The notes: generated by a model from the letters alone, not told the origin. A stretch of 64,000 bases of DNA from Marsupella aquatica (GCA_973895155.1 OZ316896.1:16554001-16618000); one strand, 5' to 3'; numbered from the stretch's first letter, positions 1-14,900 are shown. A program made the numbers and translations.

Positions 1-1041
1 CAAAAGTTTGGGGGCCAGGTTATTTTCAATGTGACCAAGAGGGTTTTGTCAGTCCATCTGCGCATCATGTCTCTTTGTGTCCATCCAAACTTTACCTTAC
101 TGTACGTTTTAGAAAAAATATGTAATTCAAAAAAAAATTCAAGGCTGCAGCGATTTCTATTTGACTACATATTTTGGTCAATGGTGTTGATGACGCTATG
201 GCATGCCCTATCCCTATCTATCATAGATATATAGCAAGAAGTAATGACTATGAGAGGCTTGCATGTTTGCAGATATTTATTCACCAGTACAAAGAACTGA
301 TATCTTTGCTTTAAAAGTTTCATTCATGATTTCTAAAACAATCATAGTTCTCTTAACCTTCTGAGCCTTCACGTCGGTCAAGCTATGGGAGAACAAAATA
401 GTCACTTTGCCACACTAGTTTACTAAATTTAAGACCATTATTGAGTAAAATATGGTGACCTGGATCCACCAGGTTCTGAAAATGGACAGTGGTAGTTTAA
501 GCCAGGGACTCTATTCTACTTTTTCTTTGGTACTTTGTGCTTTCAATTGCCAGAAAGTTAATGCTAGGAAGGACCACCATGTTTGACTGAAATATTCAAA
601 TGGACCAAATATTTATCTTTGTTCTTTTCAAGACTCCAGCAGACCAGCAATTTTGAATTAGAATCCAGAATTGGGAGGCCTTTTACAAAACAATTGCTAT
701 TTGGAAAATGACAAAATCTGAAAATGATCTATATAAGTTTTCCCATCTGCCCGAGCAACTTGTCCATACATAAAAATCCATGAGACTATGAGAGCTTTGG
801 TTCGTGGTTAGTCATTATCTACCTACCTAATCATGATGAAAAGCCACTTTGCAGGGCCTCTCATGGTCTAGAGTGAAGCATCTGGACCATTCTCCTCGTG
901 CATGAATGAAGTTGAGGATATGAGTGGAAGACAAGGACAATTGTGGAAATGGCACGAAGCCGATTCTTCGCCAATATTTGCATTCAAGGAATGGGCACTC
1001 AGGTTAGTTTAATGAAGAGTATGATGGATGTTTATATTGAA

Positions 1042-1126
1042 GAATATTACTTGATGGACCCATGAAATGTTGAGCACGTTTGATTTAAGGTCCATCAACG
1101 ATCTGCATCACTCATCAAGTAACATT
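1042..1126. mobile_element. small inverted-repeat (MITE-like) element, TTGATGGACC family, copy A
   Basis: TTGATGGACC at 1051-1060 is matched by its perfect reverse complement GGTCCATCAA at 1089-1098. A wider arm is visible: ATTACTTGATG on the left and CATCAAGTAAC at about 1112-1122 on the right. Two related copies lie near 24.3 and 37.5 kb. No target duplication was identified, so the exact ends and the superfamily are uncertain. Confidence 0.45.
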
Positions 1127-2359
1127 GCTCATTTTTTGGGATGATCAAATATATGTATCTAGTTTAGTAAAAGAACACACTCGCTGGTGACGGTCACATG
1201 TTAGCATCTTTCGTCAGGTTTACGTTAATGACCTACATACCTAGGGTAGGCACATCGTCACTCGATCTGAGTGGTCAACTAATTATTCACTAGCGCGAGC
1301 CTGGCTATGCCATGAGGGATGGGCTTACTCTTTGAGGCTACCATTTTTTAATGCACGTGGGCGATTGTGTACACACTCACCCTGTACAGAAATTGCAAAG
1401 AAAATGCCTCAAAACAACTGAAAGGAGGCAGTACGTTTCTGCTGTAGCGTAGCAGCATTGAGCAATGATGTCAGCTCAGTACCAGGATGGTACTTGCCTC
1501 ATCCTCCTCCCTCATCACTGCCTAGAACTCTAGAACTAGGCACATTAATCAGTTCGCAACTAGAGCAGTCATGAGCCCCAGAAATGGCTGTGTTGACTCG
1601 CCATCGAGGCGACGTCGTGATTTATGATGCAGTTTCTAATTATACGAACTGTCTCGAAAGAATTTTTTAGTGTCGAGTCAAATTATGGCCTCAGAGTCGA
1701 TTCTTTAAGACCTTCGTTAAGGGGCCTGAGTCAATAATGAGAATGCCCATTAACGGTGACGATAACACTCATAGTGTTCAGATCGGAAGCATGTTCACTG
1801 CTCTCGATTCGGTACCACCTCCTGAATCCTCTTGAGCTTTGACTCGTGGTGCAGCAGACGAATAATGCCGTGCTGTACGTTGTGAGCTCCAATTGTTCGG
1901 ACTCGGAGCTTGCTGATGAATCCTGACGACATTTCGTGCAGGGTTCTTTCGCGACCATTAATGCGGATGACATCGACGCTCCTCTTAAATCTCATCATTC
2001 TGTCAATCGCATCGCCCTTTCAAACGAACTGGGCTCGTGACAGCAGCGAAGCGCCCTGAATCTTGGCTTACAATTCTGACAATCGTCCAAGGATAAGCTC
2101 ACAGCCAAGTTACTGATGATGAGTCTAATTTATTGAAAAGTAAGCGTTCCGCGTTTGCCGTCACGTAATCGGTGACGTGGACGCGACGGGACAAAACCGG
2201 GCCCGATGATTTATATTGGCTAAAATAAAAAGGGCAGCAGCACCGAACTAATATCTCCGCTTTTTCATGCGCGGTAAAACGATGCTTTGCGCTTTTTCTT
2301 CGCTTTTTGGGAGGCCTTCACATTAACCCAGCCTAATTAAAGATACTATTCTAATCTAT

Positions 2360-2445
2360 AAACTTAATGCCCTTCATGACTTAACTTGTATTTATAGAGA
2401 ATAATGCATAGTCCAAATTTGGACGGGGCATTATGAATTTTTGAT
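2360..2445. repeat. dispersed repeat, copy 1 (pair with 6818-6905)
   Basis: Shares a spaced series of matching blocks with 6818-6905: the AATGCCCTTCA block, then a TTTAT(A/G)GAGAA block, then AATGCA(T/G)AGTCCA. Same orientation in both places. Probably two remnants of one interspersed repeat; type not recognised. Confidence 0.4.
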
Positions 2446-4737
2446 ATCTAATGTCTACTATTACTAAAAATAGTATTTAATTACAAGGGCACTGGGAACA
2501 ATAATAACCCCTCATAATAACTAGGGCTAAGTCCTCAATTTTTTAGGCATAATTGGGCATCTCAAACCCCAGTCGGTCTTACAGCGAAATAGCCCTTCCA
2601 TAACCCAAGTGTTATGGGAGCTCATGTACAAGTTATAGGAGGATTTGGCTTCAGTATGGAAATGTTGTGGGCAGACTCTCTTAGACTTCATCATAACCAG
2701 GCATGGGTCATTTACCTTTTGGTGCAAGTATTTTCTTATGCCTTGGACAGTAGTGTTTCAATTCCAAAAGCAGAGTGTGGATTTGGAACCCACAACACTC
2801 TTATGTGTTCAAGCCTCAAGACCAAAGACATCAGCAACCTGTGAGCCATGGTGGTCGCAAAGAAGTATTGAATTGGCAATGCTCTTGGCCGGAATGTCAA
2901 TGAGATTACTTGTTTGCACCATAGTATGCAACACTGAACACAAAGATCACTGACTATTTTATGTTTAAACATTAATGAGTTAGTAGTATTGAATTTTTAA
3001 TCATTTTTGATAGGAATAAGAAAAACTAAGGATGTAGAAGAAGTACAGAAACAAAGAAACAAAATGTATAGAAAATTTGCCCAAAGGAATGAAAATAGAA
3101 TTACTACCTTCCCACTTTTTTGATTTGAGTGATTAGTGGCGCTGCTTTAAACCAAACTAACCCAGGTTAGGTCTTTTTTAATCATGGCTTTAATCCCCTC
3201 CCTCTACCCCTCAAGAATGGTCCAGATTGGATTTTTAAACCCATATAAAATTCTTCCCTCTATACATACAACTGTTGCTATACATACCTTCCCTATTCTA
3301 CCACAATTACGCACTTGACTTGAGCAAAGAATAAAAAAAATTTGTGTTGGCCGAAAGCGCATTCCCTCCCTTCCCCATCTTCACTTTTCTAGGTGTTTGT
3401 CAACAAATTTTCTTTAGCAAAACATTGAATAACAGCTACTCTTGCAATTCACGCGGATTGTCTTGGGGTGTCTTAGGTAGAGCAAAATGTGACAATGACA
3501 AATGAATTACAAATTTGGTGGGGGACCCCTGGCCCAAGATATGCCATGAAAGTTGTGTTATTAGTAAACCTACGCCTACACTCAAACTTCATTGATGAGT
3601 ACTTTCAAGCTTCTTTTTCTCAAAAGCAAGTATGCCTTATCCAGTGTTAAGGAGGTTTCCTTTAGGGTTATGAAGAGAATATATTTTAAAATGTTGTGGA
3701 TTGCTAAAGTTAAGATTTTTAAAGTTAATAATCAAACTAAAGTTCTCATTGTCCTTTTCTATTTAATTATCTTTTGTCATTTATTCAAGGTGTCCTCTAT
3801 TTCATTTTTTACCATTCAGTTTATATAGAAATTATTTCTTCCTCCTTTTCAACTGAAAACTTAACTTTTTTCCATGCTTTCAATCCAATCGCATTGAATT
3901 TTTTTCACTCTATGGCTCACAAGCACAATATTTAAAATCATGTTTTTCTGGGGGGAATTTAAGAATATTTGTACTAATTCAAATAGCACTCCTCTCACTC
4001 CCCTTACACACCCATACCCCCTCACTCCTTGTTTTAGCTAGAATTGGCAAAGGCTGTGTGGATAACGAGGGACATGATTATCATAGGTAAAGAGATAGGG
4101 AGTACACACAGGGCTTGGGAGTATACACATGGGTAGATTGAGGGGGCAGGGGGCTTGAAAGAATGGGGAGGGAGGGGACGTACATATGAAAGTAAGGATC
4201 TAGACCATTTGTGTGGGTAGGGGGGCGCAACTCTTGCAGCTGATTTAGCCAGTACAAACCCGGGTTTAGTCCAGGGTTAAAACAATGGCATCCTGATAAA
4301 TTAAATGAAAATAGTGGAAGGTCATAAGTCTCAGCCAAAAATATCCTCAACCACAAAAGTGGATAAGTGGAAGACAGAACGTAGGCTAAAACAACACATT
4401 ATGTGAAACTTGCTCTGCATGATGAAAAGGTGAATTGTTTGATGTGGAAGATTTAATTCTCATTCCCCTCTCACTGCTAAGAATTGAAAACGTTTCCTCA
4501 ATCGATACTGTCCTCAATTGATCTGTTCCATAGAGTCAGGGACACTCATGAGGAGTCTGGGCTTGGGCTAGTTGACACTAATGGAGGGTTTGGTGAGAAA
4601 TGATCATAGACAAGGATGAGGGTTACCTTTCCCAGTTGAGGCTTGGAAAGTCTGTTTATTAATGAGAGAAAATCTTAAGTGCAAGCCCTCTTCCAAGCAA
4701 ACATGCTGGGGCTCTAAACTAAGTGGAAGAGCTGCCT

Positions 4738-4749
4738 CCCCCCCCCCCC
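4738..4749 (+). repeat. C12 homopolymer tract
   Basis: Twelve consecutive C residues followed by further C-rich sequence to about 4766. A simple repeat with no gene around it. Confidence 0.8.
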
Positions 4750-6817
4750 TCCTCCCCAACCCCCCTAAGGAAGTTTACATGTAGCCTGTGTTTGACCATT
4801 TACTTCCACTCTTCTAGGGGTAATTCTAACCAGGATTAGGGCCCTACAAATTTACTTTTTCCAGTAACCACCGGAACACAAAATGATTACCTCGACCATT
4901 ATTAAGACCGCTCTTGGTGGTCCCCTTGGAATTGTTTTAGGAATAATATGATTGAAAATACTGTTTTAAAGCATGATTTGGATTCGCACGACAGGGACAA
5001 GTGACCAAATCCTGTTTGACTTCTAAAATTGTTAAATGTCACCCTGTTCCAGTTGCGGCTGCTGACGAAGGGGAAGAGGTCAACTATGAAAATGACAAAG
5101 CAGCTGTTGTAAAATAACTTGCTGCACAAGGCCCTAAATATTCGGATCATAGGAGATCATATCTTCAAACCTGAGGATGCCCTTCATCTCGTTCCAAACC
5201 TGGAGTGAAAAAACCACTTGGCTTTGGTATTCGGAGGGTTTTTAACTGAATTCAATTTTTTTTAATTTAGACAGATGGAAACTAAAGCTGAAAAGCAAAT
5301 GATGCGCAACCATGGTGAGATCTTGGTCCATGCAAAACCATATTTGTTACGGAAAGGTAAGCTCTAAGGGCACGCCAGAGGTAGTGCATAAAGTTACAAT
5401 TCAAGAAGCAAATAGTGACGGACCCCTATATCAGGGAAACATTATGTGTGACGTTGCAATGAGAGCTTTAGCATGAGTTTAGAGGGGCTATTATGGCCCA
5501 TTTGTAGGCATAACAGGGTGTTAATACACCTAAGAGAAGTTTCAAAATACCCCAATTCAAGTCTGGACTTAGCACCAAAATTACAAAGAGGAAAACTATG
5601 AAGGACACTATGTAGTGCCTCTGGCTTGCCCTTAGGGATTTTATCTACCACGAGGACTATACCCTAGAGCCGTGAGACTAGCCAGGAAATGAGATAAAAA
5701 GCCACTGATATGAGCCCACCGCTCTATATTAAACCATCTGTTTAGGTGAGGTTAATTTCATTAGGGATTGCATGAAATCACATCAGCAGACAAAGACGGT
5801 ACGGACAAGCACTGTCAAAAGTGTTTTTGTTGGAAGGCTTTATTAACCATCAAAAGGAGAGTTACGAATGCACACAATGTCAATGTTGGAGCACTACTGT
5901 AGTATTTTGACAGTAGAGCATTAGTGTGGGTATCTTCCAAATTTTGACTTATATTGTGTACTTTTTTCCAATGTCCTTGGTATGAAGCTCGTTAGCTGTG
6001 TAGGGGTGTAGCTACCAATAGTTTATGGTTCAGGTGGTAGCCTCAAAGATCCTTGGCATGTGTGCAGTGGTGGTATGTCAAAGAGTGATACCAAGTATAT
6101 ACTAGCAACGCCCTTGGATATGCCAGGTGATAATCTTACTTACGAAGCGTAACTAGAAGCTAGAGTGAGGTGCAGATTTCTAGAGTGAAGGCTGTAAACT
6201 GTAACTCTGAATATAAACAAAATTAATAAATACATACCAGAATAGACCCAATTGTTATGTAATGTCATATTGTGTTGTTCCTTCTACGTATCTGGTTTTA
6301 TTTTATTTTATGTGTAGTTAGCACGACCCTGTGGATACGCAACAAGAACCTCATTACCAACTATATGATCACGCAAGGTGAGTAGAAGGCCTTGACAATG
6401 ACTGTTTTATTAGACTTCCTAGAAAGTTGTTTATCCCTCAGGCCCGCGCTTCAACACCCATCAACAAAATTGTATTATACTCAGACACAAACCAAATGTG
6501 GCTGTAATACTTCATCTTTGGGCCAATAGTAACCTATCTTGTTGATATTGGTGGAAGGCATAAAGGTTATCGCATTCTGAAGAAAATGGTTGTTATGCAT
6601 CATAGTGTGTTTTAAAGGAAGCTCAAGCCATGCAGCTAGCTCTAGGGGAAACCCTTGGCGCAATTTGAGGTAGTGGTTAGTGCATTTGACCCTTCCTCCA
6701 TTCTAATACAAAGAAGATAAAAGCCTAAGTTGGTGCCCAGGCTATTCAGTTTTTCATTTGACACTTCACTCTCCCCTGGGATATTCTTTTTCAATCTGAA
6801 AGAAAGTGTGTGTTGTT

Positions 6818-6905
6818 TTAAAACTAAATGCCCTTCACTATTTTCTCTTTGTAACTTTTCTGGTGTTTTATGGAGAAGAATGCAGAGTCCAGATTTAGAT
6901 CCAGG
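6818..6905. repeat. dispersed repeat, copy 2 (pair with 2360-2445)
   Basis: Second copy of the sequence at 2360-2445, with the same order of matching blocks but an insertion between the first and second block relative to copy 1. Family not recognised. Confidence 0.4.
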
Positions 6906-8408
6906 ATTGCCGTCAGTAGCCACTCATAACTTGAACTAAAGCCCTCGTTTTTTGTGGTTGGGTGGGGGGAGGGGGGTATGGCACGCAATGCCCTGTTAAC
7001 ATTTTAAATAGTTGATACCTGAACATTCTCTCTGGGGATTCGATGGTAGCCATTTCTTGCACATGGGCATTCCCATGAGAAAAGGTGTGCAGGATCTAAA
7101 TGCATCAATTTCACAATCCTTTTTGGAAGAAAGTTCTTACCTTTTGAGCTTGGACTGTACCATTTGTACCAAGAGAATCACAGACAAAGAATCTCCAAAT
7201 AGATGAGTATGTGTATCTCATACTACAAGAGACTAACAGAAGAATGTTTCGCAAGAAATGGTTTTGGCCGTTAGTGGATTAGTAGTAAAGAAAGAGCAAG
7301 TTTAGAGTGCATATTGAATGTTCTCTACAATTATTTCATGTGGGAATAGATAGTTTGATAGCATTCAATCAATCTATCTGCAATAGTACACCATGTTGCA
7401 GTTTTGGCCGTTGATGTCTTATTGAATACTCAGGATAAGGGGGATACCCTTTCTCATTGCTGTCCTACTGTTGTATGCCTAATCCACATTCGGTCATTAT
7501 AGATTCACATGGCATAAATGAGTTTCCAATATCCCCGTTTCTTGATGGTCATTAATTTTGGTGGCACGTTACGAAAGTGTGAGTAGAACATAACCATGGC
7601 ATCTCACATATGTTGTTGAGACTTCCAGGTGGGACAACATAACAAACGACCATCAGCTGAAAGACTTGTCCACTAATTAGTTCCTCCTTTCCTTTTGCAT
7701 TGAACCTTGCATGTGCTCTGGTGAAGTGTCAATTAATGAAACTCACCCTCCTCAGTCCAAAAGTATAAATGATGGCCATGTGGGTTGCATGCCACACCGA
7801 GTTAATACTCCCGTGAACAAACGAGATATTTTATATTATAATCCTCGTAGTGACAAAATGGATTCACGCGGCTTGACCTCTCTGCAGCAAGAATTATTTT
7901 TTGGTTTCGTATGACACAAGCTCTGCCACACCATCGATACGGAAATCCCCGGTTCACATCAGATTATCAGAAGTTCTCCAGCATATTGTCCAGATGGGTC
8001 TGAGGCCTTCAATTGATTGATTAATTACCCCTTGGAACACCACATTCTGTTGCTGCAGTGCTCCTGCTATTCATCAGAATGGGTGCCTTCGAATGCTCTT
8101 GAATGTCGTTGGTCAGTATCTAGATTTGCAACGAGGGGCCAAAGTGGGGATGCAAGGGGCAGGCTAGCTTCTGAGCTCATCTCTCGTCGTGGTGTGAGGA
8201 CGGGCTTTTCTGCTGCACAGCGAGTTGAAGGAAGAGATGGGAGATGGGCCGATGATGGGCCAATGAGTGGACCCCCTGATGATGCGTTCTGAGCGAGAGC
8301 TTCGCGCAGACAATTGACAAAGTAAACCTCCGTCACGGGTTTGGAGCTTTTGAATCGATCAGCACCCCTGATTTCATACCTCGACAGGGCCATCATGATG
8401 TACCCTTG

Positions 8409-8606
8409 TCACACACAAGGTGGGCCTTCATCATTGTGCTCGCATTGGTTTTCCTCATCACTTGTTTTTAACGTTTTTCCTCGCCGTGATATACGCGGAG
8501 GACAGGCAGCAGGCCCATCGGCCGTCTTGGAAGATGGAAAACCTGAGGCTGTAAAGTAGGCATCATAACTTTGTTCATCAGTAGGTCCCGCCCCAGGTCC
8601 CCAACC
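8409..8606 (-). other. candidate terminal coding exon, unknown protein
   Basis: On the minus strand a pyrimidine-rich tract ending in CAG (8607-8609) precedes an open frame of 65 codons ending in TGA at 8409-8411. The peptide is soluble-looking, with a basic patch (RISRRGK) and an acidic/Cys tail (EENQCEHNDEG). The flanking DNA is more GC-rich than its surroundings. I recognise no family and found no convincing upstream exon. A CT-rich stretch at about 8760-8840, read on the minus strand, could be a 5' UTR, in which case the true frame might differ. It may equally be chance. Confidence 0.2.
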
Positions 8607-8639
8607 CTGGGAAAAAAATAAAAAGCTTGGGATGCTCAA

Positions 8640-11600
8640 TCTGATCTCTGTCTCTTCTACTGTAGTTGCGTATCAGTTCTCATCAGTAGGATGAAGTTCA
8701 GCTGTTCAGGGCCAGTACAATCGCAGACCGAGGGGAGGGAGCATTTGAAAAACAAGCTTGAGCTAGAAGCCAAGAGATGGTCGACGAGGCGGGTGGTCTG
8801 AAAAGAGCGAGAGAGTAGACGACGAAGAATGAAGTACTTTTGTGAGGAAGGTTTGCTTGTAGCTAGTGTGCTGGAGACAAGTAAATGTACCTAACCCCAC
8901 GCACCCGGTCCCTGGATCCTGTCCAAAAATACTTTGTGTAAGTCGCCTTGATCTCAAATAATTGGCGCCCTTTGCGGGACGTCTTGTTAATGACGCAGTC
9001 TAATTAATCCGTGATGAGACAGGCGTTTGGTTAGGACAACGGCTCCAAAGTCATGGCGAACTCAGTAGGAGTGCCATTCCCGATTAACTCGACTCACGTA
9101 CCTTTGGCAAGGAGACTACTGTAGGAGAGAGTGTAACCGCGAGTCAGTTTTTCATTTTTCAGGACCATGATCTCGTAGTTCTAATCGTTAATGAAACCTC
9201 GAGGAGTCGGCCGGTTCAGTTTTTGGACACTTGGACCAAAATAGGAAACGGCTGAAAGCTATTTGATGAATTCGTTTCCACTGCTCTGCCCAGGTGGCGA
9301 GGTCGCTTATTACTTTAAAACAACAAGCGCTAAAAATAAGTCGTAAGTGGATTCCCTTATGTAGCTGATTCAGAATTTGTGATGGTCAAGCTGGATCCAG
9401 TTCATTATTTTCTTCAAAGATAGTTTGGCGTTAAATTGGCGCCGCCATAATTGGTGCGGAGCTTGACAGTACCGTGTAAAGTTCCGCGACGACATCAATA
9501 GACAATATAGCGCATTGCACGCAGTAAAGATTGCGACCTTGTTGATTCAGGTCCAGAGTTGACTTGCTAAAATAGAATCAAAAACCATCCGCAATTCCTC
9601 AGGTATGCTAGCTTGTGATGATCGACTGGTTTGATCCCACATTATTAGCCGATTCAGGTTTCATTAGTTTTGTGCGATGCAACTCCCGATTACTTTCTGA
9701 TTTCTCTTCGGAAAACCAGGAGCCTACGGTGGCTAGAATGTCGCCGCCAGACATGCGCATGTGCAAGGCGTGTACAGTTTTCCACGCAGTTGACGTCCAC
9801 AAGTAATTATCACAATAGAACGACATTCGTCAACAAAAAATCTCAAAGTAATCTAATGTGCTTTGTCAGGAATGGTACCTTGCACAATGCAGAATGATCT
9901 TTTCGTCCTTGCCGTGCACAATTGTGACAACGACAAGAATTGTAAAAGATGACAGATAATGCGGAGGATGCCCCACCACCACACATTCGAACTTCCTACA
10001 GGCCCTCACGAAGGTGACTTTCAGCAATCTCGCATACGTATATTAAGCATTTGAAACGATAGACATGATCCGCACAAGCACATCTCCACACGTCAAGGGC
10101 AGTCATGCAAATGTTTTGCCCAACTAATCATTGCAGGCAGACATGACTAGATTGCTCAAGTGCTATTTCGTAAGCGAGAGATTGGACGTTTCACGCATGT
10201 CTTCCGAAAGAACAACTTGACCGTTTGAGGTGACCGAAACCAATTGTGATGCTCCAACGGATGAAGCACCTGATCCATCCAGGCATCTCCTCTTCACTGT
10301 ATCAAGCCGACTTTATAATTGGACTGCCGAGAAAAGGGTCCAGGACCTGACTGAAAGCTTCGAATCCTAGCGTGCACTAAGGGTTAGAACGTCGCACGAG
10401 ATTTCATAGCTGGTCTTGACAGTGTTGGGACTGGTACTTCAACGGACATAGCTTATATGAGGTCCATCCTTGGTGACTAGAGGGAACAATGTATTTTTGG
10501 CTAGACCTTAAATATAGAGAAACGCAGGCTGATCACCGGTCATCTAGACAATACGAGGCAATTGATTGGTTCGCAAGTAAAGCATAGAAAAATTATGATT
10601 CGCCATAGCCAGGACTCCCAATTGACGCTCGGGTCAGGAAAGAGATTCCATGTCGGGACAAGAGGACATAATGGTAACGTACATCACTTGTGGATGTGGT
10701 GGCATTGGTCAGATGCTACTAAAACAATGGAATACACTCGACGAAGTGAAAGCTATATATATTTTTTAATTGAGAGTAATGTTCGTTCAATGTTCCAATC
10801 ACAATGAATCGAGGAGTAATATTTGTCCCATTTCTGTGGGTGCGGAGATCTCTGAGAACGTCGAGCTAGTTCCCAACGACGGTACTTTGAGTTTGTTGCG
10901 AGCACACTGACCTAATCAGTGCACGATCAAAAATTGCCTGCAGGGAATTTGAAAGACCAGCAGCAGACGCGGTCACCACTAGCTTCGAATGCTTGAGAAA
11001 ACCTAGCTTGAAGACTACGTTAGCCAGTATTATCCTCAGAGATGGCAAGACGAACCTAGAAATGAACTTCACAGCAATTATGAGAATCATAAATCAAGTT
11101 GTGTGCCAACGTTCTGGTCGAATATGTCCCAACATTCATCGCCGGGCCGTCCTGAGCTGTCGAAATCCAATCCCTCTCCCACTTCCGTCGCAAGGTTTCG
11201 ACGTTGCAGAATTACTGGCCATCTGCGCTGTCTACCCGGCGACGCAAAATATATTCTCTTCCCTCCCGGGCCCACGAGCGATTCCCACAACTAGGTGGGT
11301 AACGAGGAGATAGAATGTCTCGTTACATCGAAAATGATTCTCGAGCTTCGTCTCAATTGTCTGTCCTAGACAAGGCCTGCAGTCACAGTCCAGAAAACTT
11401 ACCTTAGTTTCGGTGAAGAAGTTACACAACCTCGCCCTAACTATAAGAGTCAACGCATCGGAATCTGAATCTGCACGTGTACGCTTTTTCTACATCATCC
11501 GTCATCCTTGTTGTGAGCAGCCCCGGTCAGTTCGATGTATCTAGTTGCAGTGATGAGGTGGGATTGGGCTGAGAACAAATACCAAGCAGCCCAGTGTAGG

Positions 11601-14600
11601 GAGCACTGCGCGAGGATAAGGCTGAGAACACCCCATTCCGTCACCAGACTCGCAATGTTAATGACTGCAAGAGACAATCCAATCTACATCTAGACACATG
11701 AATGTAGTGGTCAAACGAGAACAATTTAAAGAGCGAGCCAGCCCGAGCAGTACCTCATCTTCAAGGATCTGCTAGCAAGTAACGTCGGTGCCTATCGATA
11801 CACAATTGATTTACTTCTAAAGCTGGCAGACTAATGAAAATAGTGTAGTCCAAGTGAATCACGTTTTGCAAAACCAAAAATTGGCCTTCCAGTTCATTAC
11901 CGTAGAATTGAACTATCAAGGTTCCGGCGAGTGGGACCCTGGAAAACTTATCACACAAACGATATGAAATTTTGCAATCTTTTCATGAATTACGACTACA
12001 CTCGGGTATTGAACCCACGTTTGTTTCAGGTTACAACCGCCGCCACTGCATAGGCCCCGTAGACCCTGTGTCCGCTCCATCTCGTCAAAACCAGTATCTA
12101 TGTCTCATCAAAATACTTCCTTCGCTTGCCATGGCGTTTCCGCCGACATCTGCACTAGAGATAACGCGTATAGAAGTTGATGGAAGTGCCCACAGCAAGT
12201 TGCTCAGCCCTACAGCTTGTGCGAACTTCGCGAAATGCTCAGGCAATTCGTCGCCATAGAGTAGGAGAAACGCTGGACGATCCCAGTAAAGATAACAACT
12301 GCAGCATTCATGATGCTTAGTTTACAATATCGAATCCCGGCGAAACTCTATGGTGTCAGTCAAGATTCAAAGAAACTCGTTGGCATCGCCATTCAATCAT
12401 GCCAACTAGTGCTGCTGAAGGAAGTATAAATTTAGCGAAGATTTCTGTGAAGAACCGATAGCCGCCTCTACAATAACTTGAGCGTCTTCACGTTGAGGTT
12501 GTGAAATACCATAAACCCCATCAAAAGCGTGTGTCTGAGTACGTACCAACCGAGAATCTCGAGAAGAAAGTAAGGAAACCCTCGCAAGCCCAGGCATAGC
12601 TACGGATCCTCGTCTCATAATAACAGTTTCGTAGCTCCGCATATTAACGCAAGGCACCGTCTCATCAACGACAGTACTCTAGACCCAGGCCGCTGCGCGC
12701 TAGGTCACAAACAGCTGCGGAAGGTTTGTCTCCTCGTTTTCGTTCAGTTTGAATATTTGAGGAGAATGCACCGAAGTCCTTCCTAGCGGTGATCAACCGG
12801 AAGTCAGAACAAAGCCAACATCCTGGGTAGGAGCTCACCTTTCCAATCGAACTGGAACCGCAGGGACAAGCGTATATCCCATTTCAAGTGATTCTGTGTC
12901 GACCGTCGACCGTCGACGAGTCACCCTCGCTCATGTGCAATGATGCTGATCGACATCCTGCAAATTCATCAAAAGCTTGAGCTCGCGCTTCGCTCGTCAC
13001 AATGTGCACGTAAAGAAAAGAACTTCTAGGGTACGCCTACGGTCGAGTACTAGCGTCGAGTGTTGCGCGTCCCCACTTGTGTTTCGCTTGGTCAGGAAGT
13101 ACTCGTTGATACCATCAAAGACTAACGGTGCTCAACTTTCTTCAAACTCCAAATCCATCACTGCTACTTAACAAGGCCGTAAATATCTCAGTTGAGAGCT
13201 GTCCAGAAGCGCAAGCTCTCAAATTAACCTAGCTTAGTGTCTGCAGCCATCCTGATTCAAAAGCAAGCATCAGCACTCGTCTGGATAATTAATATAGTGC
13301 AAGATGATGTGTACAACGATTACGAAAGTCAGCTTCAATGAAAGCTTGGTTGGGAGTGGAGTCGAGTAGCAGTGCGAAGGAGAAGTTCCTATATCTTTAT
13401 TAGTACGACTGGATTCAGCTTGTTTGAAGCGGAACTCGTGATCCCTCCATGAACCTACAAAGATCATTAAACATTGTCCCGTCACTTCTCCAGGTCCAAT
13501 ACAACTCATGAACGTGGGAGGACCACGCCCTTGAAACAAATTGAGAATGAAATCCGGGTGAAGACCTAAAGGAAACTGAGCTGCGAGGTTGGATATATCT
13601 TCTGCATCTCAAGATGGTAACTTCGCCGCACATTGATCAAGAAGCTACATCGTTAATAATTCCCTTCAAGTGATAGCTTTCAAGCGACGTCCGATCCACT
13701 GTGGAGGGCCTGATCAGTCTGTCTGCTCACAAGCGGGGAACTTGATGAAGTGCTGCACATGCTACCATGAGATTTTGAACTACTACTCGACTCACTAATT
13801 GAAACCTTTGCTAACAGTCTGGCTATAAAATCCTCAACGGTTCTTGCCTACTATGACAGAAGATCATTTCCAACCACTGCGATTTCCCGGCCGCCGGGAC
13901 TGATTGTGAAGTGAGTCCAACTTGATACTTCAGAAGGCTAACTAGGGCACATCTCGCATCATGCCCACCATTTCCGTTGTGCACCCGCATCTGGTGGCAG
14001 TTAGCTGATGATTGTAGAGTCGAGCGGAACCACGGTCGAGAGCCATTCACGCTGCACCTACTGCTTGCAACCAAGAGTGACTGAATAGATCGGAAGTCCC
14101 AACGCCTCCGAGTCAACACACAAAGCAGGTTCGCTAGCAGCCTCAGCCTTGGTCGATGCACCAGCTCATCGCGAACAAACGCAAATATAACCCTTCCGAA
14201 GTCGTACGTGCACCCTTCCAAGGGTAAGCAGGATTAAGTCGCTGTACATAAATTGTAACCGAGAAACAGTCCTTGGGTAATGGGGACTATGCGCCAGGTT
14301 TGTGACAGTTTCCTGCTCATCATTGTCGACGACGGGAGAGTTTGTCCGAATGACATGCCTCTCTAGCCATCTTCGACCTCCACCCGACCAAGAGTGCAGA
14401 CTTCACTTTCAAAGTTGAGCTCCGAAACAGGCAAATTGGCCGCAGATACTCTCTCACTCGATGAACTCGGGAGAACGATAAAGAAGCAAACGAGTTCAAT
14501 CCCTTCCAGATCCAAAGAACACCAATTCGTAGATAAGTCCAGACATTACTGTGGCAGAGCGTCCCGGCTCGCACTTGTGCAGGAATCCAAGCCGACGCAG

Positions 14601-14900
14601 ACCGGCCCAGGAGCGGAGGAGCACCAGAAAACAAAAGCTCGAAAAGTTGTTCACGGAGATTTGATAGACGATTTCGTGCGCATCATGGTCGTGGGAACTA
14701 AAAACTAGGAAGAATCGTGAATCCAGCTGTTAATGAAATCAAATCCGAAAGCGCGAGTGTGACCCGAGCAGGCCACACCCGTATAAAATGACCTCTCGAT
14801 GCTATCCAGATGCGCGAAAGGTTGGAGCTCGCTGGCCAGCCTCTAAATCTTTGTTCACAACAAATTAAGTGCACAATGTCAGAGTCTTGCACATAAGAAG
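8640..14900. other. gene-free stretch downstream of the ALOG gene
   Basis: About 6 kb of base-balanced sequence with many short open frames on all strands, none above about 130 codons and none with a recognisable motif. It lies 3' of the ALOG gene. Nothing could be annotated. It might hold 3' UTR, regulatory DNA or non-coding transcripts. Confidence 0.45.

Larger units (their letters stand above)
1..8400. other. gene-poor AT-rich stretch
   Basis: No coding region could be supported. Open frames are short, overlap on both strands and show no family motif. The stretch holds a small inverted-repeat element near 1.05 kb, a related sequence pair at 2.36 and 6.82 kb, and a run of 12 C at 4738-4749. 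It could contain divergent non-coding transcripts that cannot be seen by eye. Confidence 0.5.
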
